From positions 1-15,574 of the forward strand of contig CAMLCX010000054.1 of assembly GCA_946478635.1 (NCBI GenBank): a DNA stretch of 15,574 nucleotides. Reading direction: 5' to 3'. The notes beneath the pieces are model-generated. The model did no database searches. It saw nothing but the letters and a program-made list of their open reading frames with translations, and had not been told where the DNA came from. Positions 1-7,079 of this stretch are shown piece by piece. Source of the stretch: an uncultured Pseudomonadota bacterium (GTDB lineage: Bacteria; Desulfobacterota_B; Binatia; UBA9968). Each line of letters opens with the position of its first letter. The stretch's first letter is position 1. The position numbers and the translations under genes are program-made.

Positions 1-227
1 CGCCGATCTACGACACCATGCAGGAGTGGAGCAAGTGGGGCCGCGAACACGCGAGTCTCGACTCGCTCTCCAAAGCCCTGGGCATCCCATCACCTAAAGA
101 AAATCTCGACGGCTCAAAGGTCTACCCCTATTACCGCGCCGGCAAGATCGCCGAAATCATCGAATACTGCAAACGGGACGTGGACTCGGTGCGGCAAGTT
201 TACCGCCGGCTGACCTTCTCAAAATAG
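1..227 (+). CDS. DnaQ/PolB-like 3'-5' exonuclease, C-terminal end (partial)
   Basis: The reading frame is open from the left edge (codons start at base 3) to the TAG at 225-227, so only the last 74 or so residues are visible. The fragment begins PIYDTM and contains the block ASLDSLSKALGI, then DGSKVYPYYRAGKIAEIIEYC and KRDVDSV. The order LDxLxxxLGI, DGSxV, then YCxxDV near the C-terminus is that of the RNase H-fold exonucleases related to the PolB proofreading domain; the Asp of YCKRDV would be the Exo III catalytic residue. Family role: removal of nucleotides from 3' ends. The ATG at 18 is internal to the family alignment and is probably not the true start. No gene follows closely; a palindrome and a promoter-like site lie downstream, so this appears to be the end of a transcription unit. 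Confidence 0.72.
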   Translation, partial: PIYDTMQEWSKWGREHASLDSLSKALGIPSPKENLDGSKVYPYYRAGKIAEIIEYCKRDVDSVRQVYRRLTFSK

Positions 228-271
228 AGTTCCGCCCGCCCGGCAACTCACGAATGGCGCCGCCGCGAGTA

Positions 272-303
272 GAGTCGGCCTTCCCGGGAAGGTCGTTTGA
301 CTC
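272..303. other. palindrome / hairpin after the exonuclease gene
   Basis: A perfect 14-bp palindrome CCTTCCCGGGAAGG lies at 279-292. It is flanked by a second pair of arms, GAGTC (272-276) and GACTC (299-303), separated from the inner stem by short unequal loops. No T-run follows, so it is not a classical intrinsic terminator. It overlaps the -35 of the promoter candidate at 297-325 and could equally be an operator. Nothing else is evident between 228 and 408. Confidence 0.35.
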
Positions 304-325
304 CCTATCCGTCAATCGCTATTAA
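297..325 (+). promoter_or_regulatory. sigma70-type promoter candidate for the cupin-eutA genes
   Basis: TTGACT (297-302, 5/6 to the -35 consensus) is followed after exactly 17 bp by TATTAA (320-325, 4/6 to the -10). The region after it is AT-rich. Transcription would begin near 332, leaving a leader of about 77 nt before the ATG at 409. Judged by eye only. Confidence 0.4.
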
Positions 326-408
326 TTGATTTAAATCCGCTGAACTTGAGCATCTTCGCTGGCCAAGTCGCAGATTCCAATCCAGAGCAATATCTACAAG
401 GAGGCATT

Positions 409-1605
409 ATGGATCATCCACCGGAACAAAAATTCCAGGAACCGACAGATAATAAGACCCGAGCTGGACTAGGAAAGTTTCTCAGACCCAACACTCCCTA
501 TGACACCTACATGGAGTCCCAGGGCATTCCGATCTATCGCGATATCGGGGTGCGCCGCGTGCAAGACTTGCCGCGCAAGCCCTGGAAACGCATGGGCGGC
601 AACGGCACGTTCATACAATTGCTCGGCACCGAGGGCCTCTGGGGCTCCTACGTCGTCGAGGTTCCCGGCGCGGGCGCGCTAAATCCCGAAAAACATATGT
701 ATGAAGAGCAGTACCTCGTCGTCGATGGCCGGGGCACGACCGAGGTCTGGATTGACGGCAATCCCAAGAAGCTCACGTTTGAATGGCAGAAAGGCTCGAT
801 CTTCGCCATACCGATCAATGCCACGCACCGCATCGTCAACGCGACCTCGAGTCCGGCGCTGCTACTTGCCGGAACGACGGCGCCCAACGTCATGAACATC
901 TTCAGCAGCGAGGATTTCATCTTCAATTGCCCTTATCAGTTCAAAGATCGCTTCGATCCGTCGGACGATTATTACAAATACAAAGAAGAAGTGACGCCGG
1001 ACCCGGTTCGCGGTCTCGCCATGCGCCAAACCAATATCATTCCCGACGTCATGGGCTGTGAATTGCCGATGGATAACCGCCGCTCCCCGGGCTACCGGCG
1101 CATCGAGCCGCATATGGCTGGCCAGCAGTTTTACATGTGGATCGGCCAACATGAGACCGGGCGATATTCCAAGGCGCATGCGCACGGCTCCGCGGCTGTG
1201 CTGATCTGCTTGAGCGGCAAAGGTTACACTTATACTTGGCCGTCAAAATTGGGCACACACCCCTGGGAAAATGGCACAACCGAAGAAATACGACGGCAGG
1301 ATTACGAACCGGTAGGCATGGTGAGCGCGGCGCCCATGAGCGGCAACTGGTTCCACGCCCATTTTGGCGCCAGCAAGGAGCCGCTCCGCCTGACCGCGTG
1401 GTTCGGACCCAATGCGCCGGGCCGCGAACGCGGACGTCCCGGCGAAAAGGCGATCGACTACGGCGCCATCGACATGAAAGACGGTGGCACGGCGATTCCC
1501 TACAACGAAGAAGATCCGTTCCTGCGCAAAGAATTCGAAGAGACGCTGGCCAGCGTCGGCGCCAATTCGCGCATGGAACCGGAACTCTACAAGAACTCCT
1601 ATTAA
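409..1605 (+). CDS. two-domain cupin (bicupin) protein
   Basis: A 398-residue protein with two cupin barrels. The ATG at 409 is chosen over an upstream in-frame TTG (346) because AAGGAGG at 398-404 sits just before it. In the N-terminal barrel, E94-x-H96-x3-E100-x6-G107 matches cupin motif 1 with Glu for the first His, and G129-IFAIP-H140-x3-N144 matches motif 2. In the C-terminal barrel, G251-x5-H257-A-H259 is motif 1, with Ala where Glu is usual, and H316/H318 lie in the motif 2 position. Both barrels could therefore bind a metal ion, as in gentisate-dioxygenase-like and other bicupin enzymes. The substrate is unknown. No signal peptide, so cytoplasmic. It is followed after 97 bp by an EutA-like gene in the same direction; the gap contains a repeat array, so co-transcription is likely but not certain. 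Confidence 0.8.
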   Translation: MDHPPEQKFQEPTDNKTRAGLGKFLRPNTPYDTYMESQGIPIYRDIGVRRVQDLPRKPWKRMGGNGTFIQLLGTEGLWGSYVVEVPGAGALNPEKHMYEEQYLVVDGRGTTEVWIDGNPKKLTFEWQKGSIFAIPINATHRIVNATSSPALLLAGTTAPNVMNIFSSEDFIFNCPYQFKDRFDPSDDYYKYKEEVTPDPVRGLAMRQTNIIPDVMGCELPMDNRRSPGYRRIEPHMAGQQFYMWIGQHETGRYSKAHAHGSAAVLICLSGKGYTYTWPSKLGTHPWENGTTEEIRRQDYEPVGMVSAAPMSGNWFHAHFGASKEPLRLTAWFGPNAPGRERGRPGEKAIDYGAIDMKDGGTAIPYNEEDPFLRKEFEETLASVGANSRMEPELYKNSY

Positions 1606-1611
1606 GAATCT

Positions 1612-1679
1612 GTCTCGCGTCTACCGTCTCGGGTCTAGGGTTCCCACGAACTCCAGACTCTAGACGCTGGACTCTAAAC
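1612..1679. repeat. heptanucleotide tandem array in inverted orientation
   Basis: Four 7-bp units of the form GTCTNNN run from 1612 to 1639 (GTCTCGC, GTCTACC, GTCTCGG, GTCTAGG). Then come GTTC (1640-1643), CCAC, GAAC (1648-1651), and four inverted units ending in RAC from 1652 to 1679 (TCCAGAC, TCTAGAC, GCTGGAC, TCTAAAC). The two halves pair imperfectly, about 23 of 32 positions by my alignment, so a long hairpin could form in RNA between the cupin and eutA coding regions. Confidence 0.7.
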
Positions 1680-1702
1680 CATTTCCCCGAGCAAGGATTT
1701 TC

Positions 1703-3187
1703 ATGGCCACCGCACCTAGAGGCTCATTCTCCAATGCCAACCGCCACATGCAGGAAGAAGAGACTCTTCGCCTCACCAGCGTGGGGGTCGATATCGGCTC
1801 CTCCACATCACATCTGGTTTTTTCGCGGCTGGAGTTGACCCTCGAAGGCTCCCGTTATCGCGTCACGAAACGGGAAGTGCTAAACGAATCGGAAATTCTT
1901 TTGACTCCCTACGTCGACGACACCCGGATCGACGTCGAAGCGCTCGAAGCCTTCATCAACCGGCAATACAAAACCGCCAAGATCAAACGCGATGAAGTCG
2001 ATACCGGCGCGCTGATTCTTACCGGGGTCGCCGTTCGACGCCGCAACGCCCGCGCCATCGCCGAACTGTTCGCGCAGGAAGCCGGCAAATTTGTCGCCGT
2101 CAGCGCGGGAGACGGTTTGGAAGCCACAATGGCCGCGCACGGCTCCGGCGCCGTGGCGCATTCGGCAAAGATCGGCGGCGTCGTTTTGAATATCGACATC
2201 GGCGGCGGCACAAGCAAGTTCGCCGTCTGCAACAACGGCAAAGTCCAGGAAGTTTCGGCCATGGACATCGGCGCCCGGCTGCTTGCCTTTGATCCGGACG
2301 GCGTCGTCGTGCGCATCGAAGAAGCCGGCCGCAAACACGCCGGTTGGGCGGGCTTTACCGTTGAGCTCGGGCAGAAGATCCCGCCGGAAAATTTGAAGCG
2401 GATGGTCGCTGGCATGACGGATAAACTCTTCGCCATGCTCAAGCCACGAGCAATCGCTGGGGACATCAAAGAACTATTACGACTGCCGCCGCTCGCTTAT
2501 AGCGGAGAAATCGATTGCGTGATGTTCTCCGGCGGGGTGTCGGAATTTATTTACAATCGGGAAAAGACAACCTTCGGCGATTTAGGACCTTCGATCGCTA
2601 AAGAAATCCACGATCGCATGGCGGACTTGGATTTGCTCGTCATGGAGCCGGCAGCGCGCATTCGCGCCACGGTCATTGGCGCTTCGCAGTACACCGTTCA
2701 AGTGAGCGGCAATACGGTTTTCATTTCACCCGAGAACGCGGTTCCCGTGCGCAATATCGCCGTGGTCGCACCCGAGTTTCCGCTCGACGCCGATAACTTC
2801 ACGAAGGAGGCGGTGCGCGACGCCACTCTAACCGCCCTTAGACGTTTGGATCTGTTAAGCGGCCGGCAACCGGCGGCAGTGGCCTTTCACTGGGAGGGCT
2901 CGGCGACGTTTTTCCGTCTGCAAGCTTTCTGCTCCGGCATCGCCGAGGGGTGGAAAGACATCTTGGCCAAGGGACATCCGCTCGTGCTCGTCAACGACGG
3001 CGATATCGGCGGCATCATCGGATTGCACTTTCAAGAAGAGCTGAAGATACAAAACCCTGTGATTTCCATCGACGGTATTGCGCTCAACGATTTTGATTTC
3101 ATCGACATCGGAGCGCTGATCCCATCCTCTGGATCGGTCCCTGTGGTCATCAAGTCGCTGATCTTTCCCGCCTCGCCGCAGCAATGA
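1703..3187 (+). CDS. eutA: EutA-like ethanolamine ammonia-lyase reactivating factor
   Basis: A 494-residue protein; E. coli EutA is about 467. EutA is an actin-fold (Hsp70/ASKHA) ATPase that releases damaged cobalamin from ethanolamine ammonia-lyase (EutBC). Visible signatures are phosphate-1 VGVDIGSSTSHLVFSRLEL at about 27-45, the ILTGVAVRRRNAR block (105-117), phosphate-2 NIDIGGGTSKFAV (163-175), FSGGVSEF near 276, and the C-terminal NDFDFIDIGALIP...VPVVIKSLIF typical of EutA. The ATG at 1703 has AAGGA at 1693-1697; an internal ATG at 1748 would give a length closer to E. coli. Nothing else from the eut pathway (eutB, eutC, eutH, shell proteins) is in the window, and its neighbour is a bicupin protein. 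It may serve a distant EutBC or a different B12-dependent lyase. Family call is firm, substrate is inference. Confidence 0.88.
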   Translation: MATAPRGSFSNANRHMQEEETLRLTSVGVDIGSSTSHLVFSRLELTLEGSRYRVTKREVLNESEILLTPYVDDTRIDVEALEAFINRQYKTAKIKRDEVDTGALILTGVAVRRRNARAIAELFAQEAGKFVAVSAGDGLEATMAAHGSGAVAHSAKIGGVVLNIDIGGGTSKFAVCNNGKVQEVSAMDIGARLLAFDPDGVVVRIEEAGRKHAGWAGFTVELGQKIPPENLKRMVAGMTDKLFAMLKPRAIAGDIKELLRLPPLAYSGEIDCVMFSGGVSEFIYNREKTTFGDLGPSIAKEIHDRMADLDLLVMEPAARIRATVIGASQYTVQVSGNTVFISPENAVPVRNIAVVAPEFPLDADNFTKEAVRDATLTALRRLDLLSGRQPAAVAFHWEGSATFFRLQAFCSGIAEGWKDILAKGHPLVLVNDGDIGGIIGLHFQEELKIQNPVISIDGIALNDFDFIDIGALIPSSGSVPVVIKSLIFPASPQQ

Positions 3188-3200
3188 AGAAAATTTAACC

Positions 3201-3219
3201 GCCGTCGCGCGGCGACGGC
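3201..3219. terminator. GC-rich hairpin 13 nt after eutA
   Basis: GCCGTCGC (3201-3208), loop GCG, GCGACGGC (3212-3219): a perfect 8-bp stem. There is no T-tract after it on the plus strand, so it is a weak or factor-dependent terminator candidate. A second, imperfect hairpin lies at 3263-3285 (about 8 of 10 pairs) with A-residues before and some T-residues after. Confidence 0.35.
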
Positions 3220-3296
3220 ACAAACAACTCGTGTCGTCGGATTTTTTCAGTGCAAACAAAAACCGGAAGGGATCTTCCATCCCGGCTTCTTACGAT

Positions 3297-3332
3297 TTGA
3301 ACATTTTGAAAAACGGCTTGAACGATTTGAAC
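3297..3332. repeat. TTGAA(C)-rich short repeat cluster
   Basis: TTGAAC or TTGAA recurs at 3297, 3306, 3318 and 3327, that is, at spacings of 9, 12 and 9 bp, within the gap between eutA and the next gene. The segment CTTGAACGATTTGAAC (3317-3332) nearly reappears inside the Rieske gene at 14425-14439. No gene is visible from 3188 to 3532. Confidence 0.45.
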
Positions 3333-3443
3333 CCCTGAAAATTCCGAATCCGGGAGTATTCCGTACCTTTAATGACCATCAATTGACATGGTCTGCCAGA
3401 AAGGTCTCGGTCCGGCTTCGGAGCGTCCAGAAATTAGATACTT

Positions 3444-3507
3444 GTTTGAATTATTCTTCAAACCATCGGCATTTTCCTTGACATTAGAATCCCTTTACGC
3501 GTAAAAA
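3444..3507 (+). promoter_or_regulatory. promoter candidate with upstream dyad
   Basis: A perfect -35 TTGACA (3478-3483) is followed after 18 bp by TAAAAA (3502-3507, 4/6 to the -10). The ATG of the next gene is at 3533. Fourteen bases upstream of the -35 is a 20-bp dyad, GTTTGAA-TTATTC-TTCAAAC (3444-3463), with perfect 7-bp arms; its position would suit an activator or repressor site. A further small inverted repeat, GACCAT/ATGGTC, lies at 3374-3393. Confidence 0.4.
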
Positions 3508-3532
3508 CTCGCGAGCATTGAGACCAGCAACG

Positions 3533-4369
3533 ATGGCCAAATACCGCGCACGTCAATGTCCTAAGTGTCAATATTATATCGGCTTCGCCGTGGCGAAAGC
3601 ATTCAGGAGCAATGGTGAGTTCCCGCTCGCGAATTTTTGTCTTAATTGCAACTATAAGCTCCCTGTGCATAGTATTGTTGGCGGTGTTCGCAGAACGGCG
3701 CCGCCTGCACGTCGAGCGGTATTGCGTCTAGTGCACAACGTCCCGAGAGCCTTCGGCCTCGGTTTGGAGGGTGACAGCCGCCGTCACGACATGGACACAA
3801 AAATTACCCCCGCGGACTATTCCCGGCACTTACGTGCAATCGGTCAGGACCTTGAGGCGCTCCATTTCAGCAATTTCAATTTAGAATTTACCGGAGACGC
3901 TTATCTGGTATGGGTAAAGTCGGGCGATAGTGCGGAAAGTGACAAACCACTTTCACGAATCAGCAAGACTAGACTCCAAAAACTGTGGCGTGACCGAACG
4001 CCGCCGCGAACGATCGGGCATGAGGAATCTTACCCCATATCGCCCTCTGAAACCGGCAAACGGCTGCGTTACACCGTATCCGAGTTGGACCGCATCGAAA
4101 AAGAACAGCGCGCTCGCCGCCGACCGCAAAGCAGTAATGCCGACGGGCATTCCCTGTCACAGTTACTCCGCACGCTCGGTGATTTTGTCGGTCGACAGAG
4201 CGACCGCCTTTTGGGCATCGCCTGGCAGGAACTTTCAATCGGAGTCGTCGTCGAAACCCCGCGCGGCCGCAAGGAAATCGAAGTGTTTCGCCCGGATAAC
4301 CTCTACGACCTCTGGGTGAGAATGTATTTGAAACGAGACAACCGCGCCATCCTCGATACGCCGCGCTAG
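3533..4369 (+). CDS. uncharacterised zinc-ribbon protein
   Basis: A 278-residue protein from the ATG at 3533; an upstream in-frame TTG at 3518 would add five residues and has no better ribosome site. Residues 9-12 (CPKC) and 36-39 (CLNC), 23 residues apart, form a four-cysteine zinc-ribbon pattern. A basic linker follows (about 50-85), then a second region starting at M87 (MDTKITPADYSRHL) with the aromatic-rich block ALHFSNFNLEF and VWVKSGD. Next is a charged helix (about 185-200, IEKEQRARRR), and a C-terminal block SLSQLLRTLGDFVGRQSDRL and FRPDNLYDLWVRMYLKR. I do not recognise a characterised family. The ribbon and basic linker suggest nucleic-acid or protein binding, which is inference. M87 could be a separate or alternative start, but the frame is continuous. 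The gene converges on the kinase-like gene with only 25 bp between stop codons. Confidence 0.65.
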   Translation: MAKYRARQCPKCQYYIGFAVAKAFRSNGEFPLANFCLNCNYKLPVHSIVGGVRRTAPPARRAVLRLVHNVPRAFGLGLEGDSRRHDMDTKITPADYSRHLRAIGQDLEALHFSNFNLEFTGDAYLVWVKSGDSAESDKPLSRISKTRLQKLWRDRTPPRTIGHEESYPISPSETGKRLRYTVSELDRIEKEQRARRRPQSSNADGHSLSQLLRTLGDFVGRQSDRLLGIAWQELSIGVVVETPRGRKEIEVFRPDNLYDLWVRMYLKRDNRAILDTPR

Positions 4370-4394
4370 AATTTCACCCGGTGCCGAGATCTTC

Positions 4395-6350
4395 TCATCG
4401 CGAGACCCCAGCAAAGTTTGTCGTTTCGGTCGGTAAAACTAGTTGCTCGTGCGGTGAATAGCTCTGCTTTATGGCCGCGGGTATTTGTACGGTAAAAATT
4501 GAACCCACCCCGAGACGGCTCTCAACATGGATCTTTCCGCCGAGAATATCCGCGTATTTCTTCACGATATAAAGACCCAACCCAACACCAATCCGCGGCG
4601 CAGCTGGATCGACGTCATGACCCCGGCTAAATCTCTCGAAAATCGTGGACATCTGCCGCTCCGCAATTCCGGTGCCGGTGTCCGCGACTTTTATTTCCAG
4701 CGTTTGGAGGGAGCTTAGGTGGCGCACTGAAATGGTGATCGTGCCTCGTTCGGTGAATTTTATCGCGTTGTTGATCAGATTTTCCAGGATTTGCCTGAGC
4801 TTCCGCCGATCACTTTGTACGGTCGGCAAATCCGACGGGTAATCCCAAATCAATTTGACTGGGTCGCTCAAGGGAAAATCGTAAACCGACCTCACCTCGG
4901 ACAGGAATTCCCATAGGTTGACTTCATGCAATTCTTGGTGAAGCGGCTCAGTTTCGATGTTGCTTACTTGCAGCACCGTGTTGATCAAGCCATGCAAGTC
5001 TTTGGCCTGCCGCGCAACTGTTTCGATGGCCTTTTCTTGAATCGGAGTCATTTCTCCCAACAATCCGTCGAGAAACATTTCGGAGTAACCATTGATGACA
5101 TTGAGAGGAGTCTTGAGCTGGGCGGAAACAATACGCAAAAATTCATCTTTGATTTTATGCGCGCCGCGCAATTCCTCGGATTGCCGCTGGCTCTGTTCAT
5201 AGAGCTCGGCATGATGAATGGCAATGGCTGTTTGACCGGCCAAAGTCGTCACAAAGTCCGTTTCTTCCTCGCCAAACTCATGCTCCTCCCGGCTCAAAAA
5301 AACCAGACAGCCGAGCGCATCGTTGTTGGCGATCAATGGAACCGCCAAGAAAGACAATAGACCTTCGTCCTGGTAAAATTGCAGGTCATCGACGCGCCGG
5401 TCGGTAAAAACATTGCCAACCGTGACCGGCCGCTTCTCCTGCACCGCGCGATCGGAAAATGCCAGCGCCTCCTCCGCGTCACCCAATATATGACTCTTAA
5501 AACCCCGCGCGGCCGCCGTCTCGAGCGCGCCTGTCGCACGATTTCTAAGCCGCACAATCCCGGCAGCGTAAGGCAAGTGGATCAGCGCCGTTTCCAGGAA
5601 CGAGTCGAGCAGCTTGGCCGTATCGATGGTCGAAGTGACCGCAACGTTCACCAGGTGAAGTACCTCCAAACGCTCGCGCTGCCGGCGGATCTCTTCGGCG
5701 GTTTTTTGTTGGAGCTTGGCTTGCTCTTCCTGCTCGCGCGCTGCGCGCCGCATCCGTTCGACTTGCGCGAAATACCCGTAAAACAGCGAAATGACGAAGG
5801 GGAAAGGCAGACGTAAGTAAACGTCCGGATCGAGTCCTGAACCGGTATTGAATACAAAATATCCGTAAATCAGCGGCGCGAGAAAGGTTGCCGCGAGCAA
5901 ACCGCGCGTGTCATTGCAGATACAGCTGATGATTAAGGTGAAAAGGCATGCCACATAGAAATCCGGACTCGCCGTGCCGCTCGTACTGACAACCGCGATG
6001 AGAACAACCGTGTCAAAAATGAGCAACGGGCCATAAAAGTACCGTGAGTCGAAGAGATCGTCCGCGAGGAAGTAAAGCGTCGAATGACTCAGCAAATAAA
6101 GTATAAGAACCGCTTGAACCTGCGTCGGTGTAAGCCACCCGCTCGGCGTGTAGTAGAGCAGATAGGACGAAAGAATCACCAACGGCCAACGCAGCCGGAT
6201 GACCGTGTCTTTTCTCGCCGCATTGAAAAACAAATCGAATTTCCAGGAGCGACGACGCGTGCGATCAGAATTTGAAAATTGAGCAGTGGCCATCCAATTG
6301 AATCCGCTTTGATCGGGAACTGAATCTACCATGTGCATTTTGTATGCCAC
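4395..6350 (-). CDS. membrane GAF sensor histidine-kinase-like protein lacking the phospho-acceptor His
   Basis: 651 residues from a GTG; alternative ATGs are at residues 5, 7 and 20, and no strong ribosome site decides between them. About six hydrophobic segments lie at 50-195 (for example WPLVILSSYLLYY, LLIFDTVVLIAVV, FYVACLFTLIISCI). A charged coiled coil follows (196-230), then a GAF domain (about 232-385), a dimerisation region (about 396-465) and an ATP-binding domain (about 505-625). The ATPase boxes are intact: N box NLINNAIKF (524-532), G1 DTGTGIA (557-563), F box FERF (571-574), G2 GVGLGLYIVKK (588-598). The H box reads FLRIVSAQLKTPLN where the family has FLxxMSHELRTPLN, so the autophosphorylated His is Ala410 (codon 5121-5123) and the following Glu is Gln. 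It is probably a pseudokinase or an ATP-dependent regulator that cannot donate phosphate by the usual route. No response regulator is adjacent. Confidence 0.88.
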   Translation of the reverse strand: MAYKMHMVDSVPDQSGFNWMATAQFSNSDRTRRRSWKFDLFFNAARKDTVIRLRWPLVILSSYLLYYTPSGWLTPTQVQAVLILYLLSHSTLYFLADDLFDSRYFYGPLLIFDTVVLIAVVSTSGTASPDFYVACLFTLIISCICNDTRGLLAATFLAPLIYGYFVFNTGSGLDPDVYLRLPFPFVISLFYGYFAQVERMRRAAREQEEQAKLQQKTAEEIRRQRERLEVLHLVNVAVTSTIDTAKLLDSFLETALIHLPYAAGIVRLRNRATGALETAAARGFKSHILGDAEEALAFSDRAVQEKRPVTVGNVFTDRRVDDLQFYQDEGLLSFLAVPLIANNDALGCLVFLSREEHEFGEEETDFVTTLAGQTAIAIHHAELYEQSQRQSEELRGAHKIKDEFLRIVSAQLKTPLNVINGYSEMFLDGLLGEMTPIQEKAIETVARQAKDLHGLINTVLQVSNIETEPLHQELHEVNLWEFLSEVRSVYDFPLSDPVKLIWDYPSDLPTVQSDRRKLRQILENLINNAIKFTERGTITISVRHLSSLQTLEIKVADTGTGIAERQMSTIFERFSRGHDVDPAAPRIGVGLGLYIVKKYADILGGKIHVESRLGVGSIFTVQIPAAIKQSYSPHEQLVLPTETTNFAGVSR

Positions 6351-6359
6351 GACCGAAAT

Positions 6360-6390
6360 GCGCCTACTTGAGCTCGGTGAGCGCCTACTT
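6360..6390 (-). promoter_or_regulatory. 10-bp direct repeat upstream of the kinase-like gene
   Basis: GCGCCTACTT occurs at 6360-6369 and again at 6381-6390, exactly 21 bp apart (two helical turns), just upstream of the GTG start at 6350 on the minus strand. On that strand the unit reads AAGTAGGCGC. Tandem sites at this spacing are typical of response-regulator or repressor binding. The proximal copy is close enough to the start to overlap a weak ribosome site. Confidence 0.4.
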
Positions 6391-6555
6391 TGTGCAAGGA
6401 ATCTAGCGGGTTAAAGAATCCGCGCAAAAGCGCAGCGGAAACATTTCGGATTTGTCCGCACATTTTTGTAGCCGCGCGGTCGCTGCCATCAAGTTATACA
6501 AAAATTGACGGAGAACGATGAAACAATCCGACGAGAATGGTACTTCTGCTGGGGG

Positions 6556-7047
6556 TCAGTTGTGTGCCGGCTTCTCTTTACTCTGGCGCTTCTGTTGGGC
6601 TGAGCGTACCGCGCGCAGAATATCGGCATAACCGGCGCAGCGGCAAAGATTGCCGGAGAGGTATTCGCGAATTTCGTCGTCTGAAGGATTGGAATTTTCG
6701 TCGAGCAGAGCCTTCACGGAAAGGACAAACCCCGGCGTACAGTAGGCGCATTGTAATGCCCGCTCGGCTACGAATGCCTCCTGAATCGCATGTAGCGCGT
6801 GCCCGTCGCTGAGACCCTCCACAGTAGTAATCTCATGCCCCACAGCGCGAGCCGCCAGCAAGAAACACGAGCTTACCGGATGCCCATCCATCAGCACCGT
6901 ACAAGTACCACAAGCACCCACTCCGCAGCCTTCGCGAACGCTCCAAAGCTTTAAACCGTCGCGCAGCACATCGAGCAGCGTATCAGCGTCGTCAATACGC
7001 ATCGTTTCCTCATGATTATTGACTCTAAGCGTGATTTCGCGCTTCAT
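6556..7047 (-). CDS. 2Fe-2S subunit of a molybdenum hydroxylase (xanthine/CO dehydrogenase family, CoxS/XdhC type)
   Basis: 163 residues, the usual length. Both iron-sulfur clusters are complete: the plant-ferredoxin-type set C41, C46, C49, C61 (GCGVGACGTCTVLMDG) and the all-helical set C100, C103, C135, C137 (QCAYCTPGF and NLCRCAGY). The protein passes electrons from the molybdopterin site to FAD in the heterotrimeric enzyme. The start ATG has GAGGAG about eight bases upstream. It lies 32 bp after the FAD subunit gene on the same strand, so the two are surely one operon. No large molybdopterin subunit follows; the next 205 bases are non-coding on this strand and then the kinase-like gene starts. 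The substrate cannot be inferred without the large subunit. Confidence 0.93.
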   Translation of the reverse strand: MKREITLRVNNHEETMRIDDADTLLDVLRDGLKLWSVREGCGVGACGTCTVLMDGHPVSSCFLLAARAVGHEITTVEGLSDGHALHAIQEAFVAERALQCAYCTPGFVLSVKALLDENSNPSDDEIREYLSGNLCRCAGYADILRAVRSAQQKRQSKEKPAHN

Positions 7048-7079
7048 CCAGTGCGCTCCTCTTCGTCCCGCATGCGTGA

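Noticed and set aside
862..1185. Minus-strand open frames within the bicupin gene
   Set aside because: They are shadows of a gene with two conserved cupin domains.
6518..6631. A 37-codon plus-strand ORF (MKQSDENGTSAGG...) with GGAG upstream
   Set aside because: Most of it is antisense to the end of the 2Fe-2S subunit gene and the peptide has no family features; probably chance.
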